Origin: Phycisphaerales bacterium
Lineage (GTDB): Bacteria; Planctomycetota; Phycisphaerae; Phycisphaerales; SM1A02
Direction: 5' to 3'
NCBI GenBank assembly: GCA_018882625.1
Contig: VERO01000053.1
Span: 1 to 11,382, forward strand
Length of the DNA stretch: 11,382 nucleotides
In this document: positions 1 to 5,346 of the stretch, in pieces
How the letters are laid out: the number at the start of each line of letters is the position of its first letter
Numbering within the stretch: the stretch's first letter is position 1
Position numbers and translations under genes: made by a program
The notes under the pieces: model-generated
The model's database searches: none
What the model was told of the DNA's origin: nothing
What the model saw: the letters and a program-made list of their open reading frames with translations, nothing else

Positions 1-1158
1 GTGCAGGACCTACCGCCGGAGACGCGCGAGATCCAGCCGCATCCCAAGGGCATCGAGCTCGGCACGCTCCTTCAGATGATGAAGGACTACGAGGCCACCG
101 AGAAGGGCACTCTGTACCAGTTCATGCAGGACCGCTTCTGCCGGGTCTCTGCGGCGACGGCGGGCAAGCTGTGCGAGACCATCGGCGTCACGAGCCGCAG
201 GAAGGTCTCCGACATCGAGCCTCCGCTGGCGGAGAGGCTCTTCGAGCAGTTCCAGGAGGCGAAGCTCGCGCCGCCGCCCACCGACTGCCTCGCGCCCATC
301 GGCGTGCGTCAGCTGCTCGCGGGCATGCTCAAGGGCGTGCGCGCCGAGTTCTACGCCGCGAGCACGCGCGAGCCCGAGGTCTACCGCGGGCGCCCGTTCC
401 AGATCGAGGCGGCGATCGCCTTCGGAGGCGAGCTGCCCGCGGAGGAGACTGCGCGCGTCATCCGCTTCGCCAACCGCGTGCCGCTGCTCTTCCAGCAGAG
501 CGCCTGCTCGAGCTTCAAGGCCGTCGTCGAGACTGGATGGCGCAACTACAGCCTGCAGCAGCCGCGCGGCGGACCGCCCGTGGGTCCGCTCGTCATCATG
601 ATCCATGTGGCGAGCGTGTGGGTGCCCTTCACGAGCGAGTCGAAGGAGGCGATCGCCGACTACGACGAGATCCGCAAGGAGATGCGCCTGGCGCTCATGG
701 AGTGCGGCCGCAAGCTCGGCACCTACCTGCGCAAGCGCCAGCGCATGCGCCGCGAGGGAGAGCGCCGGGACATCTTCGAGCGCTACATCGGCGAGGTCGC
801 CAAGGCGCTCAACTCGATCAATGGCGTCGACCCGCGCAAGGTGCATGATGCGCTGCTCAAGCAGGCACGCGAGCGCACCGCCGTCGCGGACCAGGTGCTC
901 GACGAGGACGGCAAGGTCGTGAAGGACGAGCCCATCGACGAGGATGGCGTGATCATCGTGCCCGAGGCGTCGGTCGCCGCGCTCGGCGAGTCAGATGCTC
1001 CGCCGCCCATGCCCGCCCTCTCCGCTGCCGCAACCGAGCCCTCGCGCGTGCGCGCGCCCAAGGTCACGGCCGGCGCATCCAAGGGCGCAGCGAAGTCGCC
1101 AGCGCCGCGCGGTGCAGCCCGCCGCGGCGCCGGATCCTCCGAGCCGGGGCTGTTCTGA
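1..1158 (+). CDS. top6B: DNA topoisomerase VI subunit B (5' part outside window)
   Basis: This is the C-terminal 385 residues of the ATPase subunit of type IIB topoisomerase, which with subunit A passes one DNA duplex through another. The frame is open from base 1, so the GTG there need not be the true start; the GHKL ATP-binding domain expected at the N-terminus lies upstream. Visible parts are the segment HPKGIELGTLL (about residues 14-24), a helical H2TH-like region (about 38-90), and the transducer domain (about 95-270). The transducer carries RFANRVPLLFQQ (155-166) and HVASVWVPFTSESKEAIA (202-219); K215 sits at the place of the ATP-sensing switch lysine of archaeal Top6B. The last ~55 residues are a low-complexity Ala/Pro/Ser tail with scattered Lys and Arg, preceded by an acidic linker (about 300-316). 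The top6A gene starts 19 bp later. The family call is strong; the tail's role is unknown. Confidence 0.93.
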   Translation: MQDLPPETREIQPHPKGIELGTLLQMMKDYEATEKGTLYQFMQDRFCRVSAATAGKLCETIGVTSRRKVSDIEPPLAERLFEQFQEAKLAPPPTDCLAPIGVRQLLAGMLKGVRAEFYAASTREPEVYRGRPFQIEAAIAFGGELPAEETARVIRFANRVPLLFQQSACSSFKAVVETGWRNYSLQQPRGGPPVGPLVIMIHVASVWVPFTSESKEAIADYDEIRKEMRLALMECGRKLGTYLRKRQRMRREGERRDIFERYIGEVAKALNSINGVDPRKVHDALLKQARERTAVADQVLDEDGKVVKDEPIDEDGVIIVPEASVAALGESDAPPPMPALSAAATEPSRVRAPKVTAGASKGAAKSPAPRGAARRGAGSSEPGLF

Positions 1159-1164
1159 GTCTTC

Positions 1165-1170
1165 CAGGAG
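1165..1170 (+). promoter_or_regulatory. Ribosome binding site of top6A
   Basis: CAGGAG lies 7 nt before the ATG at 1178, in the short top6B-top6A spacer. It supports that ATG as the start of top6A rather than the longer open frame running back into top6B. Confidence 0.7.
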
Positions 1171-1177
1171 TCCACTG

Positions 1178-2305
1178 ATGGCAAAGTCAAAGTCAGCCCG
1201 GCGCTCGTCCGCGGATCGTGACGCGGCCACCAAGGCCAAGATCGTGACGCTCGCCGACAGCGTGTCGCGCACGGCGCTCGCCGGCAAGGAGCCGCTGATC
1301 TCAGTGCCCACCCGCGCGCGCAGCAACACCATCTGGAACCGCAAGCGCGGGATCCTGCAGATGGGCGAGGCCGCGCAGGAGCGCACGCTCTTCAACCTCA
1401 ACCAGGCGAAGAGCTTCATGCAGTCGATGCTGCACTCCGCATCCATCAAGGACCTGATCGAGGCGGACAAGACGCTGAGCCTCCGCGGAATGTTCTACAA
1501 GGGCCTGCACACCGTCGCGGGCACGAAGGAGAAGACCTTCGCGGACCAGGACGAGTCCGATGGCATCCTCGAGGACCTCGAGGTCTCGCTCAGCGCGCTG
1601 CGTGAGGAGCTCCACATCTTCGCGAAGAAGGCCGGCACGATGGTCGGCAACATCACGCTGGTCGACTCGGGCGACGAGATCGACTGCCGTCGCATGGGTT
1701 CGGGCGGCTATGCGATCCCGTCGATCGTCGAGCCCGACGTGATCGAGTTCAAGAAGTGCGACGCGAAGTTCGTGCTGCATGTCGAGAAGAACACGGTGTG
1801 GAGCCGCTTCAACGAGGACCGCTTCTGGGAGAAGCACAACTGCATCCTCACCGAGGGAGGAGGCCAGCCTCCGCGAGGCGTGCGGCGTCTCCTGCGCAGG
1901 CTGCACGAGGAGCTCAAGCTCCCCGTCTACTGCCTGCTCGACTGCGACCCGTGGGGGCACTACATCTACAGCGTGCTCAAGCAGGGCAGCATCTCGCTGG
2001 CCTTCGAGAGCGAGCGCCTGGCGATCCCCGACGCGAAGTTCATCGGCATCCGCGCCAAGGACTACCGCGAGTGCGGCCTCTCCGACGACGTGCAGATCGC
2101 GCTCAACGACACGGACATCAAGCGCGCCAAGGAGATCATGGCCTACCCGTGGTTCGAGGGCCACAAGGGCTGGCAGCGTGAGATCGAGGGGCTCCTGCGC
2201 AACGGCTTCAAGATGGAAGTCGAGTCGCTGATCACCAAGGACATCTCCTACGTGACGGAGACGTACGTGCCGCAGCGCCTCAAGGCCAAGGACTGGCTCG
2301 ACTAG
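1178..2305 (+). CDS. top6A: DNA topoisomerase VI subunit A (Spo11-like DNA-cleaving subunit)
   Basis: This 375-residue protein is the DNA-breaking subunit of topoisomerase VI, homologous to the meiotic nuclease Spo11, and has the full length usual for the family. A basic N-terminal stretch precedes the 5Y-CAP (winged-helix) domain; SLRGMFY (101-107) places the catalytic tyrosine at Y107. The Toprim domain has the metal-binding glutamate in HVEKNTVW (E203) and the DxD pair in LLDCDPWGHYIY (D255, D257), followed by KQGSISLAFESERLAIP. The start has a good ribosome binding site. Gene order B then A, with a 19-bp gap, implies one operon and a stoichiometric A2B2 enzyme. One oddity: the conserved Asp just after Leu-Arg in the tyrosine motif (LRDxYY in most archaeal and plant members, as I recall) is Gly here. 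Topo VI is common in archaea and plants and sporadic in bacteria. Confidence 0.95.
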   Translation: MAKSKSARRSSADRDAATKAKIVTLADSVSRTALAGKEPLISVPTRARSNTIWNRKRGILQMGEAAQERTLFNLNQAKSFMQSMLHSASIKDLIEADKTLSLRGMFYKGLHTVAGTKEKTFADQDESDGILEDLEVSLSALREELHIFAKKAGTMVGNITLVDSGDEIDCRRMGSGGYAIPSIVEPDVIEFKKCDAKFVLHVEKNTVWSRFNEDRFWEKHNCILTEGGGQPPRGVRRLLRRLHEELKLPVYCLLDCDPWGHYIYSVLKQGSISLAFESERLAIPDAKFIGIRAKDYRECGLSDDVQIALNDTDIKRAKEIMAYPWFEGHKGWQREIEGLLRNGFKMEVESLITKDISYVTETYVPQRLKAKDWLD

Positions 2306-2307
2306 AC

Positions 2308-2341
2308 CGGTCGGGCCGCTCGCCGGCGCCCGCGGCGACCG
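2308..2341. terminator. GC-rich hairpin between convergent top6A and desaturase genes
   Basis: CGGTCG (2308-2313) pairs with CGACCG (2336-2341), and after a GG bulge CCGC pairs with GCGG, leaving a loop of about 12 nt. It begins 2 bp after the top6A stop and lies before the convergent desaturase stop at 2373, so it could end transcription from both sides. There is no T-run on either strand, so an intrinsic terminator of the usual kind is not proven. Confidence 0.35.
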
Positions 2342-2372
2342 AGCCCTGCATGCCCGTCGCGGCCATGCGCCG

Positions 2373-3305
2373 TCACGCCGCGCGGCGGCGCTTCGACTCC
2401 ATGCGCGCAGGCGACGGCAGCCGCGGCTTGCGCGCGAGGCCAAGCGCCACCATAGAGCGGATCACGAGCCAGCTCGAGTCGAACTGCCACCAGTGGAGTC
2501 CGTGCCGCGGGCTTGCCGGGAACGCGTGGTGGTTGTTATGCCATCCCTCGCCGAAGGCGAGCACGCCGAAGATCGGGTTGTTGCGGCTGTGGTCGCCGCT
2601 CTCGTAGGGGCGCGAGCCCCAGAGGTGGCACACGCTGTTGATGCTCCAGGTGATGTGGTGCACCAGCGCGATGCGCACGAGGCCTCCCCACAGCAGGCCC
2701 ATCAGCGCGCCCACGCCCGCGGCCTGCCATCCATCCATTCCCAGCCGGCCCCACGCGAACCCGAGCACGCCTCCGACCACCGTCGGGATCGCAAGCCCAG
2801 CGAGGACGATGAGCATGAAGTTCGCGCTGAGGTGGCGCGACACCGGGTCGCGCATCAGGTCGGGCACGAGCCGGAAGCTCTCGGCATCCTGGCGGCCGCG
2901 CATCAGCCATCCCACGTGGGCGTGGGCGAAGGCCTGCAGCCATCCGCGAAGGCCTGGCTCCGCGCCGGCGTGCGGCGAATGCGGATCGTGCTCCTCATCG
3001 GAGTGCATGTGATGGCGGCGATGCGTCGCGACCCACCAGGTGACGGGTCCCTGCGCAGCCATCGAGCCGAGCGCGCCGATCGTCCACCGCACGGGCGCCG
3101 GAGTCTCGAAGGAGAGGTGCGTGAAGAGGCGGTGGTAGCCGATCGTGATGCCCATGCCGGTGAGCACGTACATCACGACCAGCAGCGCAAGGTCAGTGCC
3201 GTTGCACCACCCGCCCCACGTCAGCGCGATCGCGCCAAGGATCGCGAGGGGCGGCAGGATGACGGCCACGATGGTCCAGATCCGAACGAACAAGGGGGTC
3301 GCCAA
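2373..3305 (-). CDS. Membrane fatty acyl-CoA desaturase (delta-9 type)
   Basis: This 310-residue integral membrane di-iron enzyme would introduce a double bond into saturated acyl chains and so tune membrane fluidity. All three histidine boxes of the type 1 desaturase family are present: HRLFTH (58-63), HRRHH (95-99) and HNNHH (256-260); HHITWSINSVCHLWG (216-230) supplies the further conserved His residues. Hydrophobic segments lie around residues 9-30, 38-56, 160-185 and 195-215, the usual four-helix layout with the boxes facing the cytoplasm. The start is a TTG, the only start-type codon between the upstream in-frame stop (near 3389) and the first membrane helix; CGGAG sits 9 nt before it. 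The C-terminus is basic (KRRRAA). The electron donor is not encoded nearby. Substrate and exact regiospecificity cannot be read from the sequence. Confidence 0.92.
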   Translation of the reverse strand: MATPLFVRIWTIVAVILPPLAILGAIALTWGGWCNGTDLALLVVMYVLTGMGITIGYHRLFTHLSFETPAPVRWTIGALGSMAAQGPVTWWVATHRRHHMHSDEEHDPHSPHAGAEPGLRGWLQAFAHAHVGWLMRGRQDAESFRLVPDLMRDPVSRHLSANFMLIVLAGLAIPTVVGGVLGFAWGRLGMDGWQAAGVGALMGLLWGGLVRIALVHHITWSINSVCHLWGSRPYESGDHSRNNPIFGVLAFGEGWHNNHHAFPASPRHGLHWWQFDSSWLVIRSMVALGLARKPRLPSPARMESKRRRAA

Positions 3306-3543
3306 GACGCGATGCTCCGGGGCACGGGGGGAGGCCGCGGGGCTTCGGCCACGCGGAGTGAGGAGGCAGCGCGCGGCACAGCTTCCTTACGACGAGTCAA
3401 AAGTGTATGCGATCTCGAACGGCGCCTTATCGGTCGCACGCGACTTTCCTGCATTTCGGGCACTTCCCTTCAGGCGGTGGCCAAGGGCACCGATCCTTGC
3501 GGCTATGTGCGGTACCTCGATGCGGACATGCCAATCGAGCGCA
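3306..3543. other. Divergent intergenic region, no clear element
   Basis: These 238 bp separate the divergent desaturase and secreted-protein genes and should hold both promoters. The middle (about 3380-3440) is less GC-rich than the flanks. A GGCCG/CGGCC hairpin with an 8-nt loop (about 3333-3350) would sit in the desaturase leader. I found no convincing paired -35/-10 elements on either strand: TTGACT on the minus strand near 3400 lacks a -10 partner at the right distance. Confidence 0.3.
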
Positions 3544-4029
3544 ATGGGTCGGCTCCTGCGTGTGGCGGTTCTTGCGGCCGCGGTGTTCGCTCCCGCGGGG
3601 GATCCGCGGGCCGCAACGGCAGCGGGCTCGCGGGCCGTCGGCGCATCGACTGTCCCGCAGGTGCAGGCCTACCTCGAGTCCGAACGCCTGCTGAAGTCCT
3701 TCGTGCACAGCGCCTACCGCGGCGAGTGCTCGCAGCGCGACCTCCGGGAGGCCAGGGTTGCGCTCGAGTCGGCGCTGGAGGTGACGCTCGGGCGGCTTGA
3801 GGTCGCATTCGTGCCCGGAGACCGGCAGGCTGTCGATGAGGCGCGCGCCGCGTTCCGGCAGCAGATCATCCGGAGCCAGGAATGGGAGTACTTCGGTCCC
3901 GTCCCGCGCCCCGAGTGGGGCTGGTACCCGGACCGGGTGACGGAGAGCGAAGGCATAGCGCTGCGCATCGAGGATGGGGTGACCATCATCGAGAGCATGA
4001 CCCCGGGCGTGCAGATCATGTGGCGCTGA
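3544..4029 (+). CDS. Hypothetical secreted protein
   Basis: I do not recognise this 161-residue protein. From the ATG at 3544 it begins like a Sec signal peptide: MGRLLR, then a hydrophobic run VAVLAAAVFAPA, then an Ala-rich stretch (RAATAA, about 22-27) suited to signal peptidase cleavage. The mature part has a helical, charged region (about 38-115) and a Trp/Tyr/Pro-rich stretch, EWEYFGPVPRPEWGWYPD (113-130), then a short beta-like tail. There is one Cys (62), in the predicted mature part, and no lipobox. The frame stays open upstream, with in-frame ATGs at 3505 and 3520, but only the 3544 start puts a signal peptide at the N-terminus. The ribosome binding site is weak. It is divergent from the desaturase and convergent with the histidine kinase, so it is probably monocistronic. 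Existence is likely; function is unknown. Confidence 0.6.
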   Translation: MGRLLRVAVLAAAVFAPAGDPRAATAAGSRAVGASTVPQVQAYLESERLLKSFVHSAYRGECSQRDLREARVALESALEVTLGRLEVAFVPGDRQAVDEARAAFRQQIIRSQEWEYFGPVPRPEWGWYPDRVTESEGIALRIEDGVTIIESMTPGVQIMWR

Positions 4030-4050
4030 GCGGCACAGGCCGCGTGCGCT
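4029..4050. terminator. Candidate hairpin between convergent genes
   Basis: AGCGGCAC (4029-4036) pairs with GTGCGCT (4044-4050) with one bulged G and a 7-nt loop. It fills most of the 30-bp gap between the convergent stops at 4029 and 4060 and could end both transcripts. No T-run follows on either strand. Confidence 0.3.
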
Positions 4051-4059
4051 GCGGGATCG

Positions 4060-4932
4060 CTACGCGTGAGTTGCGGTTCCGGGATGGCGCGTGCGCGGGG
4101 CCGCGATCCCGCCTGCGGAGGATGCTGATGCGCGGTCCGCGTTCCACTCGATCGCGAAGTCCGCACCGCGGCCAGGGGCCGGGTACACGACGATGCGCCC
4201 TCCATGCTCCTGCACGATGCGGTTGGCCACCGGGAGTCCGAGCCCCGTGCCGCCCTTCTTTGTGGAGATGTACGGGCGGAAGATCTCGCTGACGCGATCC
4301 GCAGCGACGCCCGGACCTGTGTCGATCACGTGCACGGTGCCGCTGGGCTCGAGCCGCAGGATGAGCTCGCGCGAGGCCGCAGGCACCTGCTCGAGCGCCT
4401 GCACGGCGTTGATCATGAGATTGAGCATCGCCTGCTTCAGCAGCGCCGCGTCGACATCCTGCATCACTGGAGCGTCAGGCGACTGCACGCGGATGATCAC
4501 GCCGGAGGCCTGCGCCTGCGGCGTGAAGAAGTCCGCGAGTTCCGCGACCAGCTCGCGCAGGTCCGTGGGCTGCGCGTCGAGCTGCATGCGCCCGGCAAAG
4601 CGCAGGAAGTCCTCGAGGATGTCCTTGAGCCTCGCCGCCTCGCGCGCGAGCGCGTCGACGCGCCGCACGAGCCGTGCGGAATCCCCCTCGGTCAGCGGGG
4701 CATCGAGGATGTCCTCGCGCAGGAGCTGCGCGTTCAGCGCGACAGTGCTGAGCGGATTGCGGATCTCGTGCGCGAGCCCGTTGGCCATGTCGACCATCTC
4801 GCCGCGTCGCGTCGCCTCGATCGAGGTGCGCTCGGCGAGACGCGCGCGCGTCTCGCGCTTGCGAAGGGCCGCATACGACAGGAGCGCCGCAACGGCGGCG
4901 CCAAGCGCAAACGCGATCGCCTGATGAGTCAC
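4060..4932 (-). CDS. Membrane-anchored sensor histidine kinase (NtrB/AtoS-like core)
   Basis: This 290-residue histidine kinase has almost no sensor part. One hydrophobic helix (about 5-23) anchors it, followed by a basic linker, the HisKA domain with the phospho-accepting H55 in ANGLAHEIRNPLS (50-62), and the HATPase_c domain: N-box NLMINAVQAL (171-180), G1 DTGPGV (204-209), F-box IFRPYISTKKGG (217-228) and G2 GGTGLGLPVANRIV (227-240). All residues needed for autophosphorylation appear intact. A disordered Ala/Arg-rich tail of ~25 residues follows. The start is a GTG whose last two bases lie in the TGA of the upstream cold-shock gene (GTGA overlap), with no clear ribosome binding site of its own, which suggests translational coupling. 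No response regulator is in the window, so the partner is unknown. With no extracellular domain, the signal may be membrane state or an interacting protein. Confidence 0.93.
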   Translation of the reverse strand: MTHQAIAFALGAAVAALLSYAALRKRETRARLAERTSIEATRRGEMVDMANGLAHEIRNPLSTVALNAQLLREDILDAPLTEGDSARLVRRVDALAREAARLKDILEDFLRFAGRMQLDAQPTDLRELVAELADFFTPQAQASGVIIRVQSPDAPVMQDVDAALLKQAMLNLMINAVQALEQVPAASRELILRLEPSGTVHVIDTGPGVAADRVSEIFRPYISTKKGGTGLGLPVANRIVQEHGGRIVVYPAPGRGADFAIEWNADRASASSAGGIAAPRTRHPGTATHA

Positions 4933-5183
4933 GCGGACGGGGCCGCCGCGCGCACGAGGCTGCGGGCGTACGTCGCGGACCAGCCCTTGGCGCCGACCTG
5001 CGCGCTGTAGATGACCTTCTCGCCGTCGCGCAGGGTCCGGAAGCCCTGGTCCTGCTCGATCACCGAGAAGTGGACGAAGATGTCCTGACCCTCCGGGCCG
5101 ACGATGAAGCCGTACCCCTTACGGGCATCGAACCACTTCACCACACCCTCGATCTTCTCTAGCGACTGGGATTGCGGGGCCAT
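4929..5183 (-). CDS. Cold-shock domain protein (CspA family)
   Basis: This 84-residue single-domain OB-fold protein should bind single-stranded RNA or DNA and act as an RNA chaperone. RNP1 is KGYGFIV (22-28) and RNP2 is DIFVHFS (34-40), both complete; VVKWFDA (14-20) is the usual first strand. Relative to a ~70-residue CspA it has a short N-terminal extension (MAPQSQSLEK) and a C-terminal SLVRAAAPSA tail. The ATG at 5183 is preceded 8 nt upstream by GGAG. Its stop overlaps the GTG start of the histidine kinase gene by the GTGA arrangement, so the two should be co-transcribed. The family call is firm; whether expression responds to cold cannot be told from the sequence. Confidence 0.95.
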   Translation of the reverse strand: MAPQSQSLEKIEGVVKWFDARKGYGFIVGPEGQDIFVHFSVIEQDQGFRTLRDGEKVIYSAQVGAKGWSATYARSLVRAAAPSA

Positions 5184-5218
5184 TCAGGAGTCTCCATCCA
5201 CGAGAGTTTCGGTGCACC

Positions 5219-5224
5219 CATATA
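5219..5224 (-). promoter_or_regulatory. Possible -10 element of the cold-shock/kinase operon
   Basis: TATATG on the minus strand, preceded by TGCA, is the only AT-rich hexamer in the leader. It would give a 5' untranslated region of about 30 nt before the ATG at 5183. No matching -35 is visible at 16-18 bp, so this is a weak call. Confidence 0.3.
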
Positions 5225-5267
5225 TGCAGGCGTACCGCTCGCCATGGGGGGATTGTGCGCCGGGTTC

Positions 5268-5327
5268 ACCGGATGTGCAAGCGAGGTGTTCATTGGATGA
5301 CGCATAATCCTCGATTGCACATCCGGT
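5268..5327. repeat. Near-perfect 19-bp inverted repeat, 22-nt loop
   Basis: The left arm ACCGGATGTGCAAGCGAGG (5268-5286) and the reverse complement of the right arm (5309-5327) agree at 18 of 19 positions; the loop is 5287-5308. It lies 20 bp downstream of the pnp stop on the minus strand and 85 bp upstream of the cold-shock gene. As RNA it would form a very stable stem after pnp. No T-run follows on the minus strand. It could be a terminator, a 3' stabilising structure, a dispersed repeat or a protein-binding site. Confidence 0.85.
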
Positions 5328-5346
5328 CGTGCCGAATGCGTGCTTA

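Noticed and set aside
995..1177. N-terminal extension of top6A back into top6B
   Set aside because: The extra residues are the out-of-frame reading of the top6B tail; family length and the ribosome binding site at 1165-1170 fix the start at 1178.
2493..3800. 435-codon plus-strand frame opposite the desaturase
   Set aside because: The composition is antisense-like (Arg/Ala/Glu/His). The minus strand carries the three desaturase histidine boxes.
2373..5183. Desaturase, secreted protein, kinase and cold-shock gene as one cold-response island
   Set aside because: The genes are on both strands with convergent and divergent borders and no shared operator that I can see. Only proximity supports it, so I kept it as a remark under the kinase finding.
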